Positions 11,590 through 23,649 of a DNA stretch of 64,000 nt are shown here, one piece after another. The stretch is taken from NCBI GenBank assembly GCA_033002965.1, contig JAURVB010002475.1:1-64000 (forward strand). The letters are read 5' to 3'. The position numbers and the translations under genes were made by a program. The stretch comes from Piper betle (lineage: Eukaryota; Streptophyta; Magnoliopsida; Piperales; Piperaceae). The notes beneath the pieces were generated by a model, which was given only the letters and a program-made list of their open reading frames with translations, ran no database searches and had not been told where the DNA came from. Within the stretch, counting starts at the first letter, position 1, and every line of letters begins with the position of its first letter.

Positions 11590-14500
11590 CTACATATCCA
11601 CCACATCCCTCTTCATCCCAATCCACCAGCAGGTTCGTTTTAAGTCCTGGTACATATTTGTAACACCAGGGTGTATTGAGAACCTTGAACGATGAGCTTC
11701 CTCCAAGATATCTCGCTTTAATGCATCATTGTTGGGTACACACAACCTCCCTCTAAATCTGATTACACTGTTGGAATCTGCTACAATGTCGGGAGTTTTG
11801 TCCAACATTTCATTCAGCTTATCATCTTCCATTTGTGTTAGCTTAACTCGGTCCACCACTTCATTGGAGATAACCAGGTTCGCCAGCAATCCAGTCATTC
11901 ATTCCATCAGGTTAATAGCTACCACCTTAGCTGACATAGCCCAAAGTCTAGCTAGCTATTGACCCTGGTCCACCTTGCCTTTCAGACGCAACGCATCAGT
12001 TACAACGTTCACTTTTCCCGGATGGAATAAAATTTGGAAATCATAGTCCTTCAAGTATTCTATTCACCGCCTCTATCGAAGGTTAAGGTCATTCTGGGTG
12101 AAGATATACTTCAAACTTTGGTGGTCAGTGAAAACCTCGAACTGAGTTCCGTACAAATAGTGTCTCCAAATTTTTAGAGCAAACACAACTGCTGCCAGTT
12201 CCAAGTCATGGTTTGCATAATTTTGCTCGTGAATTTACAATTGGCAAGAGGCGTAAGCCACCACCTTACCATCTTGCATAAGGACACATCCTAACCCCAC
12301 TAGAGATGCATCACTGAAGACCACGAATCCTTCATTTCCATTTGGTATAGTCAAAACTGGTGCTGTAGTTAAACTCTTTTTCAAAGATTGGAAACTGTCC
12401 TCACACTTGTTACTCCATTCGAACTTGACTCCCTTGCGTGTAAGCTTCGTTATTGGCAATGCCACCAAGGAGAAATTTTTAATGAACTTCCGATAGTAAC
12501 CTGCTAGTCCAAGGAAACTTCGGATATCTGTGACTGACTTGGGTTGTGGCCAATCAGTAACTGCTCTCACTTTTGATGGAACCACTGTGACTCCCGCCTT
12601 TGAGACAACATGTCTGAGGAATTTCACCTCCTCCAGTCAGAAGTCACTCTTTGATAACTTGGCGAACAATTGATTCTCCCTCAAAACTTGAAGAGCAATG
12701 GACAAGTGTTTCCCATGGTCCTCCACATTATTTGAATAGACCAGAATGTCATCCACAAACACAATAATAAACTTATGCAAGTATTCTACCAAAAGGCATA
12801 ACCAGAAACTCATAATGTCCATATTGAGTTCGGAAAGCCATTTTCTGTATGTCAGATTCCTTCACCCGCAGTTGATGATATCTGGACGGCAAGTCTATTT
12901 TTTGAGAATATTTCAGTTGTTTTCAACTGATCAAATAAATCATCAATCCTCGGTAAGGGGTACCGATTCTTGAGTGTCACTTGATTGAGCTGGCAATAGT
13001 CAATACACAATCGAAGTGAGCCATCCTTCTTCTTTACGAAACTAATAGGGGCTCCCCAAGGTGAAGTACTTGGTCGGATGAAGCCTGCCTGCAACAGCTC
13101 TTCTAATTGACTCTTTAACTCCTTGAGTTCTGCTGGAGCCATGCGGTATGGTGCTTTAGAAATTGGTGATACTTCAGGTGCTAGGTCAATGAAAAACTCC
13201 ACCGCCCACTGAGGAGGTAACCCCGGAAGTTCACCTGGAAATACGTCTGAAAATTCTGCTACCACTGGAATCATGGACAACTCTTTGGGTTTGGACTCAG
13301 GCTCCTCTAGAGTTGCTGAAAAAAATTTACAACCCTCACCAAACCACTCAGTTGCCTCACTAACCGACACAATACAAGAGGATGGATCATTCCATGACCC
13401 TTGGAAAATGACCCCCATCTCACAATTACAAGGTTTAGTCAATACTCTCCTCCCTTTACAGTCGAGAAAAGCCTGGTGTGCAGACAACCAGTCCATTCCC
13501 AACAGTACATCAAATCCTATTATCCCATAGACAATGAAATTCCACACATAGGGTGTCCCTTGTATATCCAAGGATAGGTTAGTCACTCCTAACGTTGTGA
13601 CTTCCCCGTCTCCCGTTGTAGTAGTGACCCTATAAGTCTTGGTTAATGTAGACGTTTGGAGTCCTAAACTCTTAACTAATCAGGATGATAGGAAAGAATG
13701 TGTACACCCCTAGTCAAATAAAACATCCACACTAACACTTTGAATCAGAATTTTACCTCAAACTGTGTGGTCATTGTCTTCAACGTCCTCGATTTCAACT
13801 GCAAAAAGTTTCGCCTTCCCTATGTCCACCAATTTTGTAGGTGCTGGGTAGCGATTAGGATCTGGTGTCTTCTCCTTTTCAGGTTGCTCCTGTTGTTGCT
13901 TCAGGGGTTGACGACACTCGTTTTGCAGGTGTCCCGTCCTTCTGCAATTGTAGCACCGACGGGGCTCACTGCATAGCCCTGAATGCATCTTGTTGCAATT
14001 TTTAAATAGTGGATACAGAATCTCCAGAAACTTTCTTTTGCAGTTCCCATCAACATTCTCTTGATAGTTCTACTGCTGGTGTTCTGCAGACCGGTTTTTG
14101 CTATTACTTTGGTTGGCATTTTTATGTTGCATAGTAGCCTTCCCCTGTTTCTGTGCACGGACATAGTCGTACACCAACTCATGAGTAGTGGCTGCCTCAA
14201 TCACTTCGGTTCTAGTGCCTCTTGGTGCGTAGCAACCCTACTCCTCAATTCTAGCTTCAACCCCCAGAAAAATTTGTTTGCTCTGGCCCGGGCAGTAGCC
14301 AAACTCCCAGGTGCAAATCTCTCCAATTGCAAAAAATTTTTTTGCATACTCTCAGACTGAATCATCCCTCCGAGTTAGAGTAGCAAATTCCAGTGCTTTC
14401 TTCTGGACAACAAACTTAGGAAAATATTGTCCATTGAAAGCTGTTACAAATTCCGCCCAAGGAATGGATGAAATCTCCCGTTGATGGAACGCAAGTCTTC

Positions 14501-15030
14501 TCCATGGACTTCCACCAATAAGATGCTTCCTCCTGAAGCACGCATGTCGCCAACCTCACTTGATGGTGATGAGGCACAGAGAGAGCCCTAAATGCTTTCT
14601 CAGTAATGTCCATCCAGCTCTCCGCCTTCATTGGATCAGTCCCTCCAATGAATACCTCAGCTCCATTCTTCCGGAATTTTCTATAGTGTATCGATCACTG
14701 TCATCCCTAACTGGCAGTACCACTTGTCAGACTACCGATGGCACTGGGTTTAGAAGTTCCCTTCGCTCGCCCTGGTCTGCTATCCCTACCTGCTCTTGGG
14801 TGCTCCCCTGATCCCCATTTGGGACGCTACTAGGACCCGCAGCTGAATTTGGAGCTCCATTCCCTATTACCAATCCCGGTAATTGCTGCGCTATGTTCTG
14901 AACCACAGAACTGGTCTTATCAGAAGCCTGCTCTAGTCCCTATATGGCCGTCAAAATTTGGCCTAACACACTCTCCACGTTCGTGTCCGACTGTGCAGCT
15001 TGGCTCGACTTCTTTCAGGTGCCTGCCATC
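11590..15030 (-). pseudogene. Retrotransposon gag-pol, frameshifted
   Basis: Gag has the core LSVPHHHQVRLAT and EEASYWWKSME (14631-14416) and a zinc knuckle CYNCRRTGHLQNEC (near 13950). The protease end shows [12 protein letters not shown] shows [20 protein letters not shown] with [12 protein letters not shown], and the catalytic motif appears as FVDD in VFVDDILVYS (12822-12637). The RNase H linker has RSFLGLAGYYRKFIKNFS and the RNase H domain has FSDAS. The integrase zinc finger ends CWWIGMKRDV. At least four frame breaks are present, and the integrase DDE core is absent. Confidence 0.85.
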
Positions 15031-15190
15031 TAAAATTTATTCCGTTATGGTTCATTAAATTTTTTTTTAATGATTACTTAGGTTTGTTAGTCAGTCCACT
15101 AATTCACTAATGACATACCCCATTGGAGAAAGATAAATATTGGACTCTTCAACAAGGTACTTGAGTCATAAGATGTGAGCTTTTGGGAAG

Positions 15191-15206
15191 CCAGGATCTC
15201 ATACCA
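15191..15206 (-). other. Primer binding site, tRNA-iMet type
   Basis: On the minus strand it reads TGGTATGAGATCCTGG, a slightly mutated form of the site at 895-909. It is 2 bp from the LTR end at 15209 and fixes the orientation of the element. Confidence 0.8.
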
Positions 15207-15208
15207 CC

Positions 15209-17807
15209 TATAACGACCCGCCATTTTTCACAACATTGTGGGCCTAGCTGGCTAGGTGTTACTCACAATTTAGCAAATAAGTCTAGCATTTCTAACAAAA
15301 ACCTATATAAAGATCCCACAGTCTTGGACCGTTTCTCATTAGCCACACTTATTTCTCAAATAAATAAAAGAGGGAGTCCCCATATTTATTTTGCTCCATG
15401 CTCTGGTTGTCAATCACCTAATTTCGTATCTCCACACCTGCGGAGGCAATTCCATGTAAGTGATTACAACACTAAGTAGTATAATAGATAAAACAAGTCA
15501 AGCACATTCCACTATTTCCCTATGTTCATTTTAATATGTGGAGCGATTCCGCTATACTCCAAAACAATGCGGAGGAGGTATCCGCTGTGATCTGCACACC
15601 CCCGGCTGTAGCCCTTTTGTGGGGAGGCTACCACTACCATCTCTAGTGCCAGTGCCTTGCACAACCCGGCCGTAGCCTTTTTGTGGGGAAGCTATCACTG
15701 CACTCAAGTGATTGCTACGCCCCATTTGTGGGGAAGCTCTCACTGCCAACTCTAGTGCTAGTGCCTCACACACCCCGGCCGTAGCATTTTTTATGGGGAG
15801 GTTATCACTGCACTCCAGTGCCAGTGCCTTGTACACCCCGGCCGGAGCCTTTTTATGGGGAGGCTATCACTGCACTCAGGTGATTGCTACGCCTCGTTTG
15901 TGGGGAAGCTCTCACTGCCAACTCTAGTGCCAGTGCCTCACACACCCCGGCCGGAGCCTTTTTATGGGGAGGCTATCACTCCACTCAGGTGATTGCTACG
16001 CCCCGTTTTTGGGGAAGCTCTCGCTACCAATTCTAGTGCCAGTGCCTCACACACCCCAGTTGTAGCCTTTTTATGTGCGTAAATTATGTAATGCATGACA
16101 TTTGTGGGGAAGCTCTCACTACCAATTCTAGTGTCAGTGCCTCACACACCCCGGCCATAGCCTTTTTATGGGGAGGCTATCACTGCACTCAGGTGAATGC
16201 TATGCCCCGTTTGTGGGGAAGCTCTCACTGCCAACTCTAGTGCCAGTGCCCAACACACCCCGGCTGTAGCCTTTTATGGGGAGGCTATCACTGCACTCAG
16301 GTGATTTCTACGCCCCATTTTTGGGGAAGCTCTCGCTACCAATTCTAGTGCCAGTGCCTCACACACCCCAGTTGTAGCCTTTTTATGTGCGTAAATTATG
16401 TAATGCATGACATTAGTATAATTTTATTTGCATGAACCTACATGCAACTTACATGACTAATATACTATCAATTTTAAATGATATAATTAGTTCATGTTAG
16501 TCTTCATTACTTATTAAATTTTTAGCAATTCTGATGATAATTAATTATTAATTATCCCCATCAAAATCCACATTATCTAATTGATAATTTAATTATTAAC
16601 ATGTCCCATACTTAATTCTTTTGTATTTACCTTATATTCTAACTCAACCGCATCGAGTTCTCCTATATTTATCTAGTTCCATTCTACTTTAACAATTCAT
16701 TTAACGACCCCAAAGCTCCCAGCTTTATTGTAGTCAACCTGTGAAAGCCGGTATTTTCATCATGCATGGCGACTAACCAGTAACGTGGCGGCCTCCATTT
16801 GCTGCCATGGCGTCTCCAACTTGGCCACCACATGGCAACCCTCAACCAGTCCTTGGCGACCCTATTCCGGCCACCCAATCAGCAACCCCGACCTGACCAT
16901 GGTGACTCCATGTCGGTCACATAATCAGCCTAGACCTATGGCGACTACCGTAGTCGGCCACATAAAAAGCACCCGACCAGACCCATGGCAGCTCCCCTTG
17001 CACCACCATGACGTCGAACCTCTAGCACCACCTCGGTAGCGCCCCCGACCAGCATGGCTGCACCACCACACCGACACCAACCTGTTATGCCCTCGGATTT
17101 CAGACCTGTGTGCCTCCTCGACGGTTTGTTTTGGCCCTCCAAGGTGACTCCATCCGGCCAGCATCACCGTCGGGAGCAATTCCCACCTCCAGCACGTCAA
17201 CCCCGCACCATGGAAGGAAACATAGCGTGGCTGCTGCTGGAAAACAGCAGGACGTCCTCCTAGTTTTCTTCTTCCCTTGTTGATTTCTCATTTAATTCTT
17301 ATGTTTATCATGTTTATGATTTATGCAACATGTGTATGCATTCAACAAAAGAAAAAGAAAGGAAAGAAAATTACCCGAGCGAAGGAGGAAATCCGGCGTC
17401 TGTCTGAGGAGGAAAAATGCAGATGACGCCCTCCCCTTCTCCTTTTATAATGAAATAAAATGATGGCTAGGGTACGTAGAAGCACCCCTTCACCGTAATT
17501 CCTTTAATTGGGCAATTGGGTAATCGGCATGGTTCACTTAACCATTTCACTTAACTTGTTAAATGGGTACATGGTATGGTTAACTTAAATGGTTAAATGG
17601 ATAAATAGTGTAGTCGACTCGACCGATTCAACTAGAATTATCCGGTTAAAAATTACTTTTCAATTAACCGGGTAATTCATACTTAACCAACTAACGATTT
17701 TTTTCCATTTAAATGAAAAAAAAATTAAAATTTTCCCACGTTCGATCCCACCGCGTCGAACGTTATTATTATCATTATTATTATTATTATTTTTCCGGGT
17801 CTTTACA
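15209..17807 (-). repeat. 5' LTR of the gag-pol element (family B)
   Basis: This 2.6 kb LTR runs from TATAACGACCC (a mutated TGTAACGACCC) beside the primer site to GGTCTTTACA. Beyond 17807 the sequence is A-family LTR text. It contains the tandem array at 15590-16400, an AT-rich stretch, a GC-rich leader (16780-17230) and a minus-strand TATA-like motif near 17440-17450. Several long overlapping frames in the GC-rich part are not credible proteins. Confidence 0.75.
15590..16400. repeat. Tandem array, unit about 110 bp, inside a B LTR
   Basis: The blocks GGGGAAGCTCTCACTGCC, CTCTAGTGCCAGTGCCT, CACACACCCCGGCCG and GCCTTTTTATGGGGAGGC recur about six times with partial units and small changes. One stretch (about 15975-16090) is repeated almost exactly at 16285-16400, including a GTAATGCATGACAT tail, so there is also a higher-order duplication of roughly 310 bp. 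Confidence 0.8.
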
Positions 17808-18440
17808 ATCCTCACCTACATATAGTAGAAAACCGTCAGCAACGGGTGTCACTGGTCTGGAAATGACTAATATCAAACTGGAACATGAGAGCAAACTCTC
17901 CTCGTAAGCAAACAATCGTATATCCTCCTCAAGAACTCTCATAAGGGCAACTACAGAGGAGCCGTTGAGCAGCTAACTCAACAACATCCTGATCTATCTG
18001 GTACTGTACCGCTCTCGGCACTTCGTTTTAAGTACTTCGCATAAAACTTTTATCCTAAGCCCTCTCCAAACCTCCATATTACTCCTGGCCTTGAGCACAT
18101 AGGCTAAGTACTGTTAGGCATGTGCCTTTAGTACCCTTTGAACCACAAGTCCGGACATGTGCTGTACTTAACAGTACTCGTAAACCTCTACATTCTCTGG
18201 TGTGAGGAGCTCAAATGCAGAGTTGTCAGGATCCCCTGAGAATGGAACTAGCCGCTCACTAATCTATAGCCCGCTTTGATGGGCACGACATCTACTCATG
18301 GCACGTGCAAGTCGATTCATTTCTCTTGTCTCACTGAAAACTCGATAAAACTATTTATCGGGCTGAGTCAGGATTTATTATAATAGCCCCAAAGGCAACT
18401 TGAGGTGGATCTTATTTTCGAAAACAAGCTCGAGGGATCT

Positions 18441-20269
18441 TGTAGCGACCCACCATTTTTCACGATATTGTGGGCCTTGCTTGCAGGGTGTTACTCAAAA
18501 TTTAACAAAAACCAACCCTATAACAACCAATCCTAACCGGACCAGCTGTTACTTAAAAGGTTACATGAATAATATGAAGCAAATAAGTCTGGCATTTCTA
18601 ACTCAAAGGAACTTATTTTCAAATGACAATGCATGAAGTAATCATCCCACAGTCTTGGACCGTTTCCCATATCCACATTTATAACACAAGAAAAGTAAAA
18701 AGAGAAGTCCGCTTATTAACCGTTCACCACCTGCGTTGGTAGAAAAACCACCCTTTGTCTCGTCTCTTAGTCTTTAGGTCCAGCTGCTAACCTGCGGAGG
18801 CAATTCCGCGTCAGTGATTAACCACTAAGCCGTATAATTAAATAAAACAAGTCCATAAACTCCCTATACATTATCTATAATATTGGCACTTGTGACCATT
18901 CCAACATGACCATTTATTAGCTGATGGTTCAGTCCACCATGTCCACCTATTGGGTGATGGGTCAGTCCATCATTTACATTACCGGCTGGCGAGTCCAATC
19001 CGCCACGTCCATTATCGGCTGGTGAGTCCAATCCACGATGTCCATTAGTTGGCTAATGGGTCAGTCCACCATGTCCATCTATTGGCTGATCGGTTAGTCT
19101 GCCATGTCCGTAATTGGCTGGCGAGTCCAATCCGCCATGTCCAATTTATTGGCTGATGGGTCAGTCCATCATGTCCATTACCGGCTGGCGAGTCCAATCT
19201 GCCATGTCCGTTATCGGTTGGTGGGTCCAATCCACCATGTCCGTTATCAGCTAGTGAGTCCAATCCGCCATGTCCAATTTATTGACTGATGGGTCAGTCC
19301 ATCATGTCCATTACCGGCTAGCGAGTCCAATCCGCCATGTCCGTTATCAGCTGGTGGGTCCAATCCACCATGTCCGTAATTGGCTGGCGAGTCCAATCCA
19401 CCATGTCTAATTTATTGGCTGATGGGTCAGTCCATCATGTACATTACAGGCTGGCGAGTCCAATCCGCCATGTCCGTTATCGGCTGGTGAGTCCAATCCA
19501 CCATGTCCATTAGTTGGCTGATGGGTCAGTCCACCATGTCCATCTATTGGCTGATGGGTTAGTCCGCCATGTCCGTAATTGGCTGGCGAGTCCAATCCGC
19601 CATGTCCAATTTAATGGCTGATGGGTCAGTCCATCATGTCCATTACCGGTTGGCAAGTCCAATCCGCCATGTCCGTTATCGGCTGGTGGGTCCCATCCAC
19701 CATGTCCGTAATTGGTTGGCGAGTCCAATCCGCCATGTCTAATTTATTGGCTGATGGGTCATCTTCCGACGTTGGAACGGTCGTTGCCGCTGATTCCCGA
19801 CGGGGCTTGCCCGTGCTTGCCCATCTCGACGAACAGGGGAAATTAGTCGGCAATTTCTCCCGTGTAAAATTTATATTTGTTTTCTTATTGATTTTAAACT
19901 TTTAATCCTCACGATTATAATACTTATTATCAAATTAAAATATGCATGCAAGAAAATTAAGAAGAGGGAGATAGGAATACCTAAGCAAGGGAGAAGACAC
20001 GCCGGCAACGAAGAGGAGAAGAGAATGCAAATGAAGGGTAGGGTGGAAGACGTCCTTTATAAATAAAATGATGGCTAGGGTTTGTGGAAACACACTAACA
20101 CCCGTATTTAATTCCTTTAACAGGGTAACCGGTTAAAGAATAAAATATTTGACCGGGTAGACTTAACCGGGTAGAGAATATAATATAATTAATATTAATT
20201 CCCTAACGTTCGATCCCTCTCTGCCCGAGTCGAATATATTAAAAAATATTTTTTTCCACGGTCTTTATA
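18441..20269 (-). mobile_element. Solo LTR, family B, 1829 bp
   Basis: It starts TGTAGCGACCC and ends GGTCTTTATA (the last C of TTTACA mutated). It is flanked by a perfect 5 bp target duplication GATCT at 18436-18440 and 20270-20274. Removing it restores A-LTR text (GAGGGATCT then CATCCTCGAGGG). A minus-strand TATA box (complement of CCTTTATAAA) lies at about 20053. The tandem array at 18890-19760 is downstream of that TATA box in the sense direction, so it would be transcribed. Confidence 0.85.
18890..19760. repeat. Tandem array, unit about 33 bp, inside a B solo LTR
   Basis: Units of the form GGCTGGCGAGTCCAATCC plus GCCATGTCCGTTATC repeat about 26 times, in alternating subtypes (GAGTCCAATCCGCC, GGGTCAGTCCATC). 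A higher-order pattern of about 180 bp is visible, because the order of subtypes repeats. Long frames across it on both strands are by-products of a unit length divisible by three. Confidence 0.85.
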
Positions 20270-22011
20270 GATCTCATCCTCGAGGGTTATTAATTCTAAA
20301 AACAATCGACCAGATGGCACGTGTTAGGTGGGCTCCGATAAATCATCCACCTGACACATCCTACGATCAATAAATCAGATCACCGATAGAGTAGAGCGAT
20401 AAAACCTAAGAAGCGTGTCCTAACGGACCTGTCAGAAGCTCTAAGCATAGTCTCGAGCCTAGACGGCAAGCTCCTGCAATGAACGTACATGAACATAACT
20501 ATTTACTAACGCCCATACATATATGATGCACACCTATATAACTTATATATCCACATTCATACATGAATCTAATCAAATATGACAATCATCTTAACAATCA
20601 CAATAAATCTCTAATTGTCAAACAAGTTAATAACTTTATGATTTCATATGTTACTTATTATTACCTGGCACATTTAATTTCAAATTTCAAAACATACCTA
20701 TTCTAATTAAGTGATAATAGTTTAATCAATTTAATCTGTTTAACTTAATACTAGTATGCAAAAACCTAAATCATACAGTTTCATAAATTAACTAGTTCTC
20801 AAGCATTTAATTAACTATTTAGTGGTTTACTAACAATTTCATTAGTGAGCAATTACATCACACAACACAATCCACACTAATCATAACATGTTTATCATAA
20901 TTTACGATTAATTAAAATAAAATCATGAAGTAATAAAATTAATTCCAATATGCTACCATGACCACAACATGCATATAATAATACTAAAAAAAAGGAAAAA
21001 CCACCTCGCGGTCAGCGCTGACATTGATGTCACGGACGAAGGCGGTGAAGTCGAGGCAGAGGTTTTCCAGCGACTGCGCCGGTGGTTTTCCGGCGACTGC
21101 TCCAGGCGGAGCAATCAGAGGAAAGGGTTAGCACCGTCTTGGTGAGCTAGACCCAATGGTGGTGACGACAAGGGCAGCCGCAGCGGCGATGGCCACCGAC
21201 GGCGCGTCGAGTTGGGTCGCGGCGGTCACTCGCTCCGATCAGACCCACGGCCGGCATTAATGGTGGCGCTAGGTAAGGGGGAAAGCTAGATGAAGTTGAG
21301 GGAGGAGCTTTGACATCACAGCGGCAGAATGACGTCGGGAACGGCCGTGAAATCGAGGGCATATTTTTGGCATCGCGACAATTGGACGGTGGCCGGGTAC
21401 GGTCAAGGTGGCAAGGCAATGGCACGACCGGATTGGGCGGAATCAATTGGCGGCGAGGTGGCGTCAACGGCGATGGGAAAAGTCTCAAGGGTGGTGGCTA
21501 GGGTTTAGGGTGGTTTAGACGTCGTGGTTTGGCGAAGGAAGATGAGAAATATAGGAGTGGTAAACTTGTATATAAAACTTGACTCGACACCAGCTTGAGT
21601 AAAAAATAATAACTAGCTCGGAATAAATTCTAGAAAAATCCAAAAATTTTGGAAAAATCCCAAAAATCAAACAAATCAACACAACATCCAAATGAAGTGC
21701 CGTATAACTAATAACCCACCCAAATACCATCTAATGTGTCCTAATGCGTTATTTGGCCTATACTAATTCTACAGTCACAACATGAAAAAAATAAAATCAT
21801 CAACTACATACTCTCATATCTACTAATAACTCAGTCTGCTGATGCGTATCTGACGCTATCATCGATACTTGGGTATACATGAACCCTCATAGCACGTGCA
21901 CACTGTCGGCCTCGGCACCGTACAAGTGTTCTGAAAGCTTAACTGACTTGAACCACGGCAAACCGATTGGCTAACGACTATAAAACTCTAACACGAGTCG
22001 CGGGTTTTACA

Positions 22012-22169
22012 ACCATCCCTCATAAAAATTTTGTCCTCTAAATTTTAATTGAAGGAGGCGCAAACAAAATGCTGTAACTGTAATCGAGGTTGGAAACAGG
22101 AGTACCTGGTCCAGAAGCTGGCTGCTCGAACAACTCAGGATACCTCCTCCTAATCTCGTACTCACGCTC
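22012..22169 (-). mobile_element. Internal tail of an A-family element with polypurine-tract complement
   Basis: Directly after the LTR end the text is ACCATCCCTCATAAAAATTTTG and TCCTCTAAATTTT. Read on the minus strand this gives a purine-rich tract next to TGTAAAACCCG, the usual start of a 3' LTR. Only about 160 bp remain before another LTR begins. Confidence 0.55.
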
Positions 22170-23621
22170 TATAACGACCCGCCATTTTTTTCACAATACT
22201 ATGGGCCTAGCTGGCTAGGCGTTACTCGAAATTAAACCAAACCAACCCTGTAACGACCAAATTAAACAAAACCTACCCTGTAACGACCAGCCCTAACCGG
22301 TCTAGGCGTTACTCCATAGTCTTGGATCATTTCCCAAAGCCACATGTATAACACAAGAAAATAAAAGGAAGTCCAATTTATTATCCATTCTCCTACCCTG
22401 AGTTCATAAAAGAACCACCAACCATACTTGTAATTTTCCTTAGGTGAGCTGAAATTAAACAATCTTGATTAGCCTACATACCCATGTCGGGATCAAGCTC
22501 AATGTAGTTCTACAGGCTCTCAGGTCATTCTGAGATTAAAAGTTTGTCTCTCAGTTCATTCTGAGAATAGGTGGTCTCCCAATACATTCTGAGATTAGTC
22601 GTTATTAACTGTCAGGTCCATTCTGACATATCCATTTTTGGCTGTCAGGTCCAATCTGACATATCCATTTTTGGCTGTCAGGTCTATTCTGACATATCCA
22701 TTTTTAGCCATCAGGTCCAATCTGACATATCCATTTTTGGCTGTTAGGTCCATTCTGACATATCCATTATTGGCTGTCAGGTCCATTTTGACATATCAAT
22801 TATTGGCTGTCAGGTCTATTCTGACATATCCATTATTGGCTATCAGGTCCATTCTGACATATCCATTATTGGCTATCAGATCCATTCTGACATATCCATT
22901 ATTGGTTGTCAAGTCCATTCTAACATATCAATTTTTGGCTGTCAAGTCCATTCTGACATGTCCCTTTTTGGCTGTCAGATCCATTCTGACATTTCCATTT
23001 TTGGCTATAAAGTCCATTCTGATATGTCCATTTTTTGCTGTTAGGTCCATTCTGACATCCATTTTTGCCTGTCAGGTCCAATCTGACATATCAATTTTTC
23101 TGACATATCAATTTTTTGCTGTCAAGTCCATTCTGACATATCCATTAACAAAACACAAAACAAAAACCTGACAGCAAAGACTCGCAGCAGTTCATACCAA
23201 GCAGTCGACAAGAACCCCATGCATAAGACGCTAGGGATTAACAAAGGTGTCTCCAACAAAACTTTACATGCAAGAATCCAAATGGAAACAAATAAGATGA
23301 GGGATGAAATACTCACAGTAATGAGGAGGTCACCTGGGACCGAGATGACGCCTGAAATACTCCCTCCTCCTGCATATATATACACGTCAACCATTCCCTC
23401 CATTAAATTCTCATACCCCATCATCCATTGGTATTTCTTAGGTTCGACGAGCCCCTTCATTAAATTCTCACACCCCATCATCCATTCATGAATAGGTATT
23501 TTCTAGATGACCTTAAGTCGAATCATGACCAATCAACTTGATAACAACCTATATCGGTTCATCTATATTTATTTCATAATATTTAGGTTCGAGTTTTGTA
23601 ATAAAAATTATGGCTTTTACA
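22170..23621 (-). repeat. LTR, family B, 1452 bp
   Basis: It runs from TATAACGACCC to GGCTTTTACA. The first 200 bp match 15209-15400 and 18441-18700. It is followed by ATCTCCCCAACTTAGAG, which looks like an antisense polypurine-tract region, so this is probably a 3' LTR with a stub of internal sequence. I see no target duplication. The centre is a 33 bp tandem array. Confidence 0.7.
22560..23150. repeat. Tandem array, unit 33 bp, inside a B LTR
   Basis: About 17 units of the form GGCTGTCAGGTCCATTC plus TGACATATCCATTTTT. Each unit has a short dyad (GTCAGG...CTGAC). It is open on both strands because the unit length is divisible by three (11-residue periodic peptides such as LTAKNGYVRMD), so the 177-codon frame is not taken as a gene. 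Confidence 0.85.
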
Positions 23622-23649
23622 ATCTCCCCAACTTAGAGATATTTTCATA

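Larger units (their letters stand above)
11590..15208 (-). mobile_element. Ty3/gypsy (chromovirus-like) internal region, degenerate
   Basis: Reading leftward from the primer site, the order is gag (about 15030-14000), CCHC knuckle (13988-13758), protease end and RT (13586-12637), RNase H (12627-12235) and integrase zinc finger (11898-11590). This is the Ty3/gypsy order. The tRNA-Met primer site and the 2.6 kb LTR fit the Tekay/Del group, but the integrase core and any chromodomain are missing, so the lineage is tentative. It is inserted in an A-type LTR. Confidence 0.8.
17808..22011 (-). repeat. LTR of family A (continuation of 10869), split by a B solo LTR
   Basis: At 17808-17930 the text (CTCACCTACATATAG, AAACCGTCAG, GAGAGCAAACTCTCCTCG) matches in reverse the inner LTR at 57040-57150. 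The part at 18010-18440 matches 56440-56890 in reverse. After the insertion at 18441-20269 the LTR resumes with CATCCTCGAGGG. It passes a GC-rich leader (21000-21510) and a TTGACTCGACACC block, and ends CGGGTTTTACA at 22011. Internal sequence with a polypurine-tract complement follows, so this is a 3' LTR in minus orientation. Confidence 0.65.

Noticed and set aside
17761..17791. TTATTATTATT run considered as a functional element
   Set aside because: Simple ATT microsatellite near the LTR end; no further evidence.
18890..19760. Array of about 33 bp repeats that could suggest a CRISPR array
   Set aside because: Repeats are contiguous with no unique spacers, there are no cas genes, and the context is a plant LTR.
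22638..23171. 177-codon plus-strand frame, the longest in its region
   Set aside because: It is a pure translation of a 33 bp tandem array, and the opposite strand is open too. No family resemblance.
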